DNA of 64,000 nucleotides from Methylobacterium sp. DB0501 (GTDB lineage Bacteria > Pseudomonadota > Alphaproteobacteria > Rhizobiales > Beijerinckiaceae): positions 276,741 through 340,740 of the forward strand of contig NZ_JAAKGV010000004.1 in the NCBI RefSeq assembly GCF_011043735.1, written 5' to 3'. Below, piece by piece: positions 39,485 through 47,804 of this stretch; positions within the stretch are counted from its first letter, which is position 1, and each line of letters begins with the position of its first letter. The notes under the pieces were generated by a model. That model was not told the origin of the DNA. It searched no databases and saw nothing but the letters and a program-made list of their open reading frames with translations. Made by a program: the position numbers and the translations under genes.

Positions 39485-40621
39485 GTGCCCGCAGCCGGCC
39501 CCGTCGACCGCACCTCATCGGGGGAGGCGGTGCAACCCGGCCTTCCGGCGCGTCTGGCCCAGTTCTGGAGGACGGCCGGGCTGCCGATCCCGCAGCACGC
39601 CTGGTTCTGGATCGGCATCCTGCTGCTCAGCGCCGGGGCGGGCCTGCTCTACGACGCCCTGTTCCAGAACGGCATCCCGCTGGTGGCGGCGACCCACGGC
39701 TTCTTCATCGGCGCCTGCGCGCTCCTGATGGAGCGCGGCACCCTGCTGCCGCGGCTGCAGGCGCGCCTGCGCCGCCTGCCGACCTTCCTCTATGTGCCGA
39801 TCGCCGAACTCGCCTATGTCGGCATGATCACGCTCGGCCACGCCACGGGCGGCGTAATCGTATGGAGCGCCGGGCTCACTCCCGAGCCCTTCGTCGAGGC
39901 GGTGGTGCCCTCGCTCCGCGTGCTGGTCTACGCGCTCGCGGTCTCGGCGCTCCTCGTCTTCGTGGTGCGGATGCGCGACCTCATCGGCGCCGAGGTCTTC
40001 GTCAATCTGCTGGTCGGGCGCTACCACCGGCCGGTCGAGGAGGAGCGCATCTTCCTGTTCGTCGACGTCGTCGGCTCGACCGCCTACGCCGAGACGCACG
40101 GCGCGCTCAAGACCCAGGCCTTCCTCGGCGCGGTCTTCGCGACGCTGGCCGAGCCGGTGCGCCACAGCCACGGCTCGACCGACGACTTCATCGGCGACAT
40201 GGCGATGATCACCTGGCCGATGGCCCGCGGTCTCCAGGGCGCGCGCTGCGTCGCCTGCGTGCTGGCGATCCAGGAGAGCCTGGCACGGGACGCCGAGGCC
40301 TGGCAGGAGCGCTTCGGCGCCGTGCCGCGCATCCGCGCCGCCCTGCATGGCGGGCCGGTGGTCACGGCCGAGGTCGGGGTCGACCGGCACAAGATCGCGT
40401 ATTTCGGCGATGCCGTGAATGTGACCGCGCGGCTGGAAGCCCTGTGCCGCACCCTCGACGCGCCGGTGCTGATCTCCGGCGACCTGCTGGCCAAGCTGCC
40501 GCGCCTGCCCGACGGCGTGCGGGCACGACCTCTGGGCGAGCACGCGGTGCGCGGGCGCGACCAGGTCCTGGCGGTCGCCGCCCTCGAACAGGCCCCGCGC
40601 GCCGGCCGCGCCGCGGCCTGA
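39485..40621 (+). CDS. Membrane-anchored class III adenylate/guanylate cyclase
   Basis: About 378 residues from GTG 39485, chosen because AGGAG sits eight bases before it. Four membrane segments (about residues 35-150) precede the cyclase domain. Metal-binding aspartates appear in FLFVDVVGSTAYAE and in DDFIGDMAMITW, and the transition-state Asn/Arg in GDAVNVTARLEAL. The purine-specificity positions cannot be judged reliably. Such cyclases make cAMP (sometimes cGMP) from NTP at the inner membrane; the stimulus is unknown. Confidence 0.85.
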   Translation: MPAAGPVDRTSSGEAVQPGLPARLAQFWRTAGLPIPQHAWFWIGILLLSAGAGLLYDALFQNGIPLVAATHGFFIGACALLMERGTLLPRLQARLRRLPTFLYVPIAELAYVGMITLGHATGGVIVWSAGLTPEPFVEAVVPSLRVLVYALAVSALLVFVVRMRDLIGAEVFVNLLVGRYHRPVEEERIFLFVDVVGSTAYAETHGALKTQAFLGAVFATLAEPVRHSHGSTDDFIGDMAMITWPMARGLQGARCVACVLAIQESLARDAEAWQERFGAVPRIRAALHGGPVVTAEVGVDRHKIAYFGDAVNVTARLEALCRTLDAPVLISGDLLAKLPRLPDGVRARPLGEHAVRGRDQVLAVAALEQAPRAGRAAA

Positions 40622-41283
40622 ACACGGCCTCGCCCGACCGGCCTGCCTGTATAGACCCATCGTTTCCCTGGGTCATCGACGTCGGTTCTCAGTCTTTCCG
40701 GCGATGGCCGCTGCGAAGCGGCCGCGTGAACTGGCCCGCCCTGCCGCGCCGGCCCGATTGGACGATAAGAACCTATTCCTCTGCCGCGGACGGCATCCAT
40801 GGTCGGATGTCGGCGCCGCTCGCCGGGCAATCCACTCGGGCGTGATGGAATTGGGTCAAAATCTATACATTCGTGATGTTCGATGGCGTCCACGGCATTT
40901 CACGGTTGCTGCCGCCCGCATGGCTCCTGCTGGCGGGCGGCGCACTTGAGCGATAAATGTTCTTTTCCTCGTCCACAAGGTACTACTCCGATCCGGATGG
41001 CATAAGCCAAAGAGGATGGAACCAGCACCCCCCGATCGCACGAGTTGGGATGCCCTCCCACCAAGGGTGAAATCAGCACAACCCACATCGCAACCGGCCT
41101 CAACAAGAACTTCGCGCGCCCCTTGACCGGATGCCGCCGTCGGTTCTTTTTCTGCTTGCAGTCCTTTCTCCGACATCATAGTTCCACTCGGAAGCCAAGA
41201 CAGGCCAGCCCTGCGGCATCCGGAGCATGGGGCGGGCATGTCCAAGCGTCTCGCGGATCTATCTTGAAGAGAAGGCCGAGCTG
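40622..41283. other. Long intergenic region upstream of the MucR gene
   Basis: About 660 bases, AT-richer than average, with several T-rich stretches near 41140-41170 (GGTTCTTTTTCTGCTTGC). MucR proteins bind AT-rich sites with T-A steps in their own promoters, so this is a likely autoregulatory region. No reading frame here has a convincing start. Confidence 0.45.
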
Positions 41284-41715
41284 ATGAGTGAGAGTGAGGC
41301 GTCGACGAACCATATCGGGCTCGCCGCAGATATCGTGGCAGCCTTCGTGAGCAACAATTCGGTCCCGGCCACCGACCTGCCGGCCCTGATCGCCTCGGTC
41401 CACTCCGCCCTGGACGGCCTCGGCAACAGCGCGGCGACCGCGCAGGCCGAGCCGCTCGTTCCGGCGGTTCCGATCAAGAAGTCGATCATGCCGGATTATC
41501 TCGTCTGCCTCGAGGACGGCAAGAAGTTCAAGTCGCTGAAGCGCCACCTGCGCACCCGCTATGGCTTGTCGCCAGAGGAATACCGGGCGCGCTGGAACCT
41601 GTCGCCCGACTATCCGATGGTGGCACCAAACTATGCGGCGGCCCGTTCGGAACTGGCCAAGACCATGGGCCTCGGTCAGCAGCGGCGCAAATTCCAGCGC
41701 GGCACGGCGGAATGA
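41284..41715 (+). CDS. MucR/Ros-family zinc-finger transcriptional regulator
   Basis: 143 residues. Ros/MucR proteins are nucleoid-structuring repressors of alphaproteobacteria. The N-terminal oligomerisation helix (LAADIVAAFVSNNSVPATDLPALIASVHSAL, as pieces) and the C-terminal DNA-binding domain (DYLVCLEDGKKFKSLKRHLRTRYGLSPEEYRARWNL) are complete, but the zinc-finger ligands differ: Cys in LVCLEDGKKF with the usual second Cys replaced by Asp, followed by His in KRHL. This Cys-Asp-His arrangement is known in MucR-like members and may bind zinc or none. RBS AAGG. Confidence 0.93.
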   Translation: MSESEASTNHIGLAADIVAAFVSNNSVPATDLPALIASVHSALDGLGNSAATAQAEPLVPAVPIKKSIMPDYLVCLEDGKKFKSLKRHLRTRYGLSPEEYRARWNLSPDYPMVAPNYAAARSELAKTMGLGQQRRKFQRGTAE

Positions 41716-41800
41716 CCACGGTGGCCGGCGCCGCACCGCGCCGGTCGCGAGCCGGGTCGGCCCCGGGCGATACACCTTGAGAGTGCAGATGCCGGGCGCC

Positions 41801-42595
41801 CTAATCCCAGTCGGGATTGGGGCGCTCGCCGATCAGGCAGTTGGCCCGGGGCTCTCCCTGCGTCCGCCGCAGCAGCGGCGCGGGCTCGCGTCCGGCCACC
41901 TCGCGGATGATCTTGGTGCGGATCGCGGTGGCGAACTGGTCGCGCTCGCGCACCGGCACCATGAAGCTGCCGCTGCCGCCGATCACGCAATCGCGGTAAT
42001 AGAGGTCGAGGTCCTTGATGTCCCAGGGCCCGCTCGGCTCGCGGATCATCAGGGGCAGGCCGTTGATGACGATCCCCTGGCCGACGGCGTCGTCCCGGGC
42101 CTTGGTCACCGACCGGCCCTGGTTGTTCGGGCCGTCGCCCGAGACGTCGATCACCCGCCGCGTCGCCTCGAAGCCGCTGCCGGCGAGCAGGCCGGCGGAG
42201 AAGTCGATGGCGCTGGCGATCGAGGTCCAGGTCGAGCGCCGGGGCGGGCTCTGGCCCAGCCGCTCGGCGAAGCCGGTCGCCTCCTCGGGCCCGGCGATCA
42301 GCGTCCAGGGCACCACGATCCGCTGGTTGCCCACGCCCGCCCACTCGACATACGTGACGGCGATGCGCCCGACCATGCCCTGGCGGATCGCCTGGTGCAC
42401 CGCCGGGTTGCGGAACGCCTCGATATAGCCCTCCCGCTGGACCGCCTGCTCGTCGCCGGTCATCGACAGGGAGACGTCGACGGCGAGCACCAGGGCGACA
42501 TCGACCTCGACCGGGTCGCCCCCGGCCCGGACGGGAGGCCCGGCCGCGACCGCGACGACCAGGCAGGCGAGAAGCGCGACGACGCGTGATCTCAT
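41801..42595 (-). CDS. Exported DUF1194/VWA-domain protein
   Basis: About 264 residues with a signal peptide (MRSRVVALLACLVVAVAAG). The von Willebrand type A domain has a MIDAS DVSLSM and VIDVSGDGPNNQG with VTYVEWAG, the usual DUF1194 order. Probably binds a divalent metal and a protein partner in the periplasm; no specific function is known. It ends with two cysteines in the segment YYRDCVIGG and RANCLIGE. Confidence 0.88.
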   Translation of the reverse strand: MRSRVVALLACLVVAVAAGPPVRAGGDPVEVDVALVLAVDVSLSMTGDEQAVQREGYIEAFRNPAVHQAIRQGMVGRIAVTYVEWAGVGNQRIVVPWTLIAGPEEATGFAERLGQSPPRRSTWTSIASAIDFSAGLLAGSGFEATRRVIDVSGDGPNNQGRSVTKARDDAVGQGIVINGLPLMIREPSGPWDIKDLDLYYRDCVIGGSGSFMVPVRERDQFATAIRTKIIREVAGREPAPLLRRTQGEPRANCLIGERPNPDWD

Positions 42596-42852
42596 CCGGG
42601 CACTCCCGTGCGCCGGCCCGGTTCGGGCTCCGGCGAACGCACAGGATCGGATGTCCGGCGGCCCGAACGCAAGCGCCGCGAAGGCCTTGGCCCGACACGC
42701 TCGCGTGAGGGCCCGCGTTCCGCGGCCAATGAGGCTTCTGCTGTGGATGAGTCCGGGGAAAGACGGCGTCTTAGGCTGGGGACAACGCGGCCCCGCCGAG
42801 AGTCCGGCCCGTCCGGCCGCAGCGTGCGGCGCGAGAGGTCCCGAGGTCGCCG

Positions 42853-43626
42853 ATGCCCCGCCCGTCCAGCCTCGCCGATCGCCTGTTCTGGCCCATCCTG
42901 GCCGGGGGTGCGGCGAGCCTGTGGTTCGGACCGAAGGCCCTCGCCGTCGCCGGCCTGGTGGTGCTGGCGCTGGTCGTCCATCGGCTCGGGCGCGGCGGCC
43001 GGTTCCGGCGGCGGGTCCGGGCGATCGCCCGGCGGCATGCCGAAACCCTGGCCCTGCGCCGGCGGCAGGAGAGCTACGTCGATCCTTACGGCAACGAGAT
43101 CCTCGACGGCTGGCTGCGCGAGCGCAGCTATTTCGCCGAGCGCACGGTGCTGCCGCGCCTCGAGGCCGCGGGCTATGGCGACCTGATCGAGGCACGCTGG
43201 GACGAGATCCTGGAGATCGTCGAGGCGGCGTCCCTGAGCGTCGGGCTCCCGGACGAGGCGGACACGCTGCCGGAGGACGGCCTCGCCTACGAGCGCTACT
43301 GCGCCGCCCTGCTCGAACGGGCCGGCTGGGACGCCCACACCACGAAGGCGGCGGGGGACCAGGGGGCCGACGTGGTGGCGGAGCGGAACGGCGTGCGGCT
43401 GGTCGTGCAGTGCAAGCGCTACGCGAAGCCGGTCGGCAACGGCGCGGTGCAGGAAGTGGTGGCGGCCCGCAGCTACTGGAACGCCGACTGCGCTGCCGTG
43501 GTCTCCAATGCCGGGTTCACGCCGGCGGCGCGCAAGCTGGCCGGGGCGACCGACGTGTGGCTGCTGCACCACGACGCGCTGGCGGAACTCGGGGCGCGGC
43601 CGGCGGGGCGGCCGCGTGGGACATGA
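42853..43626 (+). CDS. Mrr-like restriction-endonuclease-fold membrane protein
   Basis: 257 residues. Two N-terminal hydrophobic stretches (FWPILAGGAASLWF; ALAVAGLVVLALVV) anchor it; the C-terminal Mrr_cat PD-(D/E)xK domain has GWDAHTTKAAGDQGADVVAER (Asp) and VVQCKRYAKPVGNGAVQEVVAAR (QxK). Such proteins may cut modified or foreign DNA; the membrane anchor is unusual for a host-defence nuclease, and no methyltransferase is near. Confidence 0.85.
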   Translation: MPRPSSLADRLFWPILAGGAASLWFGPKALAVAGLVVLALVVHRLGRGGRFRRRVRAIARRHAETLALRRRQESYVDPYGNEILDGWLRERSYFAERTVLPRLEAAGYGDLIEARWDEILEIVEAASLSVGLPDEADTLPEDGLAYERYCAALLERAGWDAHTTKAAGDQGADVVAERNGVRLVVQCKRYAKPVGNGAVQEVVAARSYWNADCAAVVSNAGFTPAARKLAGATDVWLLHHDALAELGARPAGRPRGT

Positions 43627-43739
43627 GCGCCGAAGCCCGAGGCGCCGGGATCGGGAGGACCGCGACGCGAGGCGGCGTCCGACCGTCGCTCGGCCCGCCT
43701 CGGTGGCCGAGGCTCACCGGCGGGGCACATCGGGGGAGC

Positions 43740-43943
43740 TCATTGGGGCGGGGCGCAGAGGTTCCAGATCCGTTTGAATTCCCGCTGGGCGCGCTCGCGC
43801 TGCTCTTCGATCGACTGGCGACCCGGGCGGGCGGGCGACGCGCCGGCGGAGATCCCGGTCTCGTCGAGCGAAGCCGGCCCGTTGGCGCCGAACGGCGCCG
43901 ACGCCCGGGCCGCGGGACGAAGCTGCATCGAGACCATCGCCAT
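43740..43943 (-). CDS. Small protein of unknown function
   Basis: 67 residues starting MAMVSMQLRPAARASAPFGA with a GGAGGAAACAATC leader, the best ribosome-binding site in the window. The second half is a charged helix (SIEEQRERAQREFKRIWNLC). No family recognised; the strong leader argues that it is real. Confidence 0.65.
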   Translation of the reverse strand: MAMVSMQLRPAARASAPFGANGPASLDETGISAGASPARPGRQSIEEQRERAQREFKRIWNLCAPPQ

Positions 43944-44135
43944 GATTGTTTCCTCCACTTTGCTCTTGTTAGGCTGGATCTTGCTTCGTCCGCAGCCTCG
44001 ATGCAATGCCTTCCGCCTCAGAAATAGCCCCGGCTAACGACCCCCCGCTCATTACCCGGGCAGCCGCGATGATTCCGCAGGCAGCAATCCGGATCGGCCA
44101 CGCCTCATGACGACGACGCCGGGATCCAGGCGACC

Positions 44136-44906
44136 ATGACCGGTCCGCGCCGCCTCGGCGCCCTGCCCGGCCTCGCCGTCCGCGGCCTCATCGGGCTCGT
44201 CTATCCGCCGAGCTGCATCGCCTGCGGGGCCGCCACGGCGGTGCCGCACGCGCTCTGCGCCGGCTGCTGGAGCGAGATGCGCTTCATCGAGCGACCCTAT
44301 TGCGAGCGGCTCGGCACGCCGTTCTCGGTCGATCTCGGGAGCCCGGGCCTGCTCTCGCCGGCGGCGCTCTCCGACCCGCCGGTCTATCAACGTGCCCGCG
44401 CGGTGGCGCGCTACGACGCCACGGCCCGGCGGCTGGTGCAGCGGTTGAAATACGAGGACCGCCTCGATCTCGCCGGCGCGCTCGGCGCGATGATGGCGCG
44501 GGCGGGCGCCGAATTGCTGGCGGAGGCCGACCTGGCGGTGCCGGTGCCGCTCTGGCGCTGGCGCCTGTGGCGGCGGCGCTTCAACCAGGCCGCCCTGCTC
44601 GCCCGGACCGCGACGCGCGGCAGCGGCGTGCCCCTGGCGCCGGACCTGCTGGCCCGGGTGCGTCGCACCCGCCAGCAGGTCGGCCTGAGCCGCGCCGCCC
44701 GGGCGGAGAACCTCCAGGGCGCCTTCCGGGTGCCGGAGGCGGCGCGGCCGCGGCTCTCGGGCCGGCGCGTCCTCCTCGTCGACGACGTGCTGACGACGGG
44801 GGCGACGGCGAACGCCGCCGCCCGGGCGCTCCTGCGCGGCGGGGCGGCGGCGGTCGACGTGCTGGTCTTCGCCCGCGTGGTGAGCGACGGGCGCGACGTG
44901 GTGTAA
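44136..44906 (+). CDS. comF: ComF-family double-zinc/phosphoribosyltransferase-like protein
   Basis: 256 residues. N-terminal CxxC motifs (CIACG, CAGCW) precede the phosphoribosyltransferase domain with the PRPP loop RVLLVDDVLTTGATA and the family segment RRFNQAALLAR ... RRTRQQVGLSRAAR. ComF proteins aid DNA uptake in competent bacteria; in others the role is unclear. Confidence 0.92.
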   Translation: MTGPRRLGALPGLAVRGLIGLVYPPSCIACGAATAVPHALCAGCWSEMRFIERPYCERLGTPFSVDLGSPGLLSPAALSDPPVYQRARAVARYDATARRLVQRLKYEDRLDLAGALGAMMARAGAELLAEADLAVPVPLWRWRLWRRRFNQAALLARTATRGSGVPLAPDLLARVRRTRQQVGLSRAARAENLQGAFRVPEAARPRLSGRRVLLVDDVLTTGATANAAARALLRGGAAAVDVLVFARVVSDGRDVV

Positions 44907-44945
44907 TGTCGACGGTCGTAGCCGACGACCGTCGACAGGCGTCGG

Positions 44946-46208
44946 TCAGGCGCGCTGGACGCCGCCGATGGGGCTCTCCTGCGCGGCCGCCGGGGCCGCC
45001 CCGGAATCCAGGACCTTGCCGCGGGGGCCGACCCAGGCGCCGACCCACTTGCGCGACCACAGGGCAAGGCAGCCGAGCACGACGGCCGTGAAGGCGGCGT
45101 AGAACAGGAAGCCCGCCGCGAAGCCGCCGGTATACTGCTTCGACAGGCCCATGGCGTTCGGCAGGATGGCGCCGCCGAGCGCCCCCACCTCGCCGATCAT
45201 CGAGCCCGCGACCGCGGTGTTGGTCGGCCAGCGCAGGGGCACGAGCTGGAACAGCGCGCCGTTGCCGGCCCCGAGCGCTGCGAAGCAGAACATGAACAGG
45301 ATCGTGGTGATGAGGAGCGTCGGCGCCGCGGTCAGCATCAGGAACGAGCCGATGGTGGCGAGCAGCACAACGGTCAGCACCAGGATGCCGCCGATCCGGT
45401 CGGCGAAGTAGCCGCCGAGGATGCGGATGCCCGAGCCCATCAGGGCTGCCAGCATGGTCAGCCGCCCGGCCTCGATCTTGGTGACGGCGAACTGCTCGTA
45501 GAAGAAGGTCGGCAGGAAGTTCGACAGGCCGATGAAGCCGCCGAAGGTGATGACGTAGACCAGGTTGAAGGCCCAGCCGTCCTTCTCGAACAGGCAGGAG
45601 ACGTGCTGCCTGAAGCTCTGGTGCTCGCGGTCCGGCGGCTCCTTGGCGAAGACGATCATCACGGCGAGCGGGATCAGCATGAACAGGCCGGCGAAGCCGT
45701 AGACCGCCTGCCAGCCATAGGCCTGCGCGAGCGGCGGCGCGAACAGCACCGCCAGCACGGTGCCCGAGTTGCCGGCCCCGGCGATGCCCATCGCCAGGCC
45801 CTTGTGCTCGGCCGGGAACCAGCCCGAGCCGAGGGAGAGCGCCACGCCGAACGAGGCGCCGGCGATGCCGAGCAGCACGCCCATGGCGAGCACGTCGGTG
45901 AAGCCGTGCACCAGGAAGAAGCCGTAGGCCATCGCCAGGACGATCAGCGACATCTCGGTGATCGCGGCGTTCTTGCGCCCGATATACTGGGCGAGCACGC
46001 CGAGGGGAAAGCGCATGATCGCGCCGGCCAGGATCGGCAGCGAGATCATGAAGCCGGTCTCGGCCGGCGAGAGCTTGTAATGCTCGGTGATGAACGGACC
46101 CATGGCGCCGTTGAGCACCCAGATCGCGAAACAGAAATCGAAGTACAGGAACGCGGCGAACAGGGTCGGGGGATGTCCCGACTTCATGACGGTCTTGAAA
46201 CTGGCCAT
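44946..46208 (-). CDS. narK: Nitrate/nitrite MFS transporter (NNP family, NarK-like)
   Basis: 420 residues and 12 membrane segments. The NNP signatures are seen: AGAGNSGTVLAVLFAPPLA and GGFIGLSNFLPTFF; the two conserved arginines that bind the anion are in AIMRFPLG (TM2) and GSGIRILGGYF (TM8). It exchanges nitrate/nitrite at the inner membrane. No nitrate reductase is in the window. RBS GTGAGG. The upstream gap of about 430 bases has room for regulation. Confidence 0.9.
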   Translation of the reverse strand: MASFKTVMKSGHPPTLFAAFLYFDFCFAIWVLNGAMGPFITEHYKLSPAETGFMISLPILAGAIMRFPLGVLAQYIGRKNAAITEMSLIVLAMAYGFFLVHGFTDVLAMGVLLGIAGASFGVALSLGSGWFPAEHKGLAMGIAGAGNSGTVLAVLFAPPLAQAYGWQAVYGFAGLFMLIPLAVMIVFAKEPPDREHQSFRQHVSCLFEKDGWAFNLVYVITFGGFIGLSNFLPTFFYEQFAVTKIEAGRLTMLAALMGSGIRILGGYFADRIGGILVLTVVLLATIGSFLMLTAAPTLLITTILFMFCFAALGAGNGALFQLVPLRWPTNTAVAGSMIGEVGALGGAILPNAMGLSKQYTGGFAAGFLFYAAFTAVVLGCLALWSRKWVGAWVGPRGKVLDSGAAPAAAQESPIGGVQRA

Positions 46209-46635
46209 GTCGGAGCCTCACGCAGCCCCCGCGGGGGGTCTTCAACGCGCTTCAGGGTGAGGATCGCGGAGCCGGAGCGTCCCGGGCACGGTCCCCAGTC
46301 TGTCGGACATCCCTGTCCAAGGCTCGGGCGTCTTTGCCCCGCGGGCCGTGAGGCCAGCCTGCGGGAGGAATTGCAGCTTTCGTGCCAACCGGGCGGCAAG
46401 GATGCGGGGACCCGTTCGTCCTCGACTGCCTCAAGGGCAGGCAAATGCTGGCGCGACGGACGGCAGGGTGGCGACCGGGGCTCGCCCCTGGAATCGCGTG
46501 CCCTGTTCTGCTGCAATCCGTCGATGGACTGATGTCGAAGGAGGGCCCCAAAGGTCGCCGCGGCGTCCTGTGGGCCCACGGGGTGGGCACCTTAGGACGA
46601 GGGCGTGGACAGGATCGGGCCGCCCGGCCGAACGG
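46209..46635. other. Intergenic region upstream of the NarK-like gene
   Basis: 427 bases without a gene or RNA that I can support. Both flanking genes are on the minus strand, so it contains the narK promoter region and the downstream end of the YjfB-like gene. Confidence 0.5.
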
Positions 46636-46830
46636 TCACACCCGTATGTCGAGCGCCTGCCCCTGACCCGGCGGGGCCGGCGCGCTGGCGGTCTGCGCCA
46701 CGAGGCCGGCGACCTCGCGGTCGGCCGCGATCTGGCGCCGGGCCGCGAGGGTCGCGACCTGCTGGCTGAAGGCGGCGCCCTGCTGGGTCACGGCGCTGGC
46801 GGCGAGGGAGGCGGTATCGAGGCTGCTCAT
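46636..46830 (-). CDS. YjfB-family putative motility protein
   Basis: 64 residues, the family length. The pattern of an Ala/Ser/Gln-rich helix (LDTASLAASAVTQQGAAFSQQVATLAARRQ) ending with PPGQGQALDIRV matches the YjfB motility family (PF14070). The mechanism is not known. The start is plausible but the ribosome-binding site is weak. Confidence 0.65.
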   Translation of the reverse strand: MSSLDTASLAASAVTQQGAAFSQQVATLAARRQIAADREVAGLVAQTASAPAPPGQGQALDIRV

Positions 46831-46873
46831 GCGGTGGAGCTTGCGCCCGAACCGTGAGCAGGCCGTGAAGGTC

Positions 46874-47545
46874 TCAGCTCGAAAGCTGCGACATCCGGGC
46901 GAGCGCGGCGGCGAAGCCCGCGAGCGGCACCGTGATGGTCTCGGCCTCGCCGTTGGGCTTGGTGCCGGTGACGCGCAGGTTCACGGCGGTCTTCATCGCG
47001 TCGGTCGCGACGGTCGGGAAGCTGATCGACACGATGCAGCCGGCCTGGACGCAGGAGGTGAAGGGTGCGCCCTTGCCGAGGGTCGCATCGTCGAGCTTGA
47101 AGGTCACGCCGGGATCGATCGACAGGCCGAGCGGCATCAGCAGGAGGCCGTTGGCGCGCCCGTCCTGGGGGGCGTTCAGCTCGATGCTGAAGCGGCGCTG
47201 CCCGGTCTGGGCCACGCCTTGCGCCTGCGACAGCTGGCACTGGCGCTTCTCGTTCTCGCGGGTGCAGCTGACGGTCCAGTCGCCGTAGACCTCGCTCACT
47301 GCGCTGGCGCCGTTGGGCCAAGTTCCGCTTGCCGCGACGGCGCCCGGGGCCGCCGCGGCGGCGGGCGCGGCCTCGGCCTTCGGGGCGGGCTTGGGCGCGG
47401 CGCGGCGCGGCGCCGGCTTGTGCGCGGGCTTGGGGGCCTCCGCCGCCGGTGCCCCGCCGGCCGGCTCCTCCTGGGCGCGGGCGGGCGCGGCGAGGAACAG
47501 GCTGAGGACCAGGAGGCTGGCGAGGGACGGGCGGCAGGGCGGCAT
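46874..47545 (-). CDS. Invasion-associated locus B (IalB) family protein, exported
   Basis: 223 residues. Signal peptide (LVLSLFLAAPARA) then about 45 residues of Ala/Pro/Lys-rich linker, then the IalB domain: YGDWTVSCTRENEKRQCQL, QTGQRRFSIEL, LPLGLSIDPGVTFKLDD, FTSCVQAGCIVSISF, with four cysteines likely forming two disulfides. The family is periplasmic; the link to invasion comes from Bartonella only. Confidence 0.9.
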   Translation of the reverse strand: MPPCRPSLASLLVLSLFLAAPARAQEEPAGGAPAAEAPKPAHKPAPRRAAPKPAPKAEAAPAAAAAPGAVAASGTWPNGASAVSEVYGDWTVSCTRENEKRQCQLSQAQGVAQTGQRRFSIELNAPQDGRANGLLLMPLGLSIDPGVTFKLDDATLGKGAPFTSCVQAGCIVSISFPTVATDAMKTAVNLRVTGTKPNGEAETITVPLAGFAAALARMSQLSS

Positions 47546-47804
47546 GACGAAAATCCTCGGCGCCCGTCCGCGCCGGGGCGGCGGAGCGGGCCTTTGTCTC
47601 GCGGCTCCTCTAGAGCCCCGAGCGCCGGAAGGGAAGCCGCCGCGACGCCGGCTCCACCGCCATGCCGTTGAGTTATCTTAGGATTATTCCAATCATGGTC
47701 TGGCGGATCGGCGATCGATGCGACGGCGAGGCCACCTTTCTCCCAGTCGTTCCGGGTGCGGGATCGCCGCGACCAGGTCGGTCTCGGCCCCGCTCCCTTC
47801 GCCA

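Noticed and set aside
46874..47545. Evidence of a pathogenic lifestyle from an invasion-associated protein
   Set aside because: IalB-domain proteins are widespread in free-living alphaproteobacteria and do not imply host invasion.
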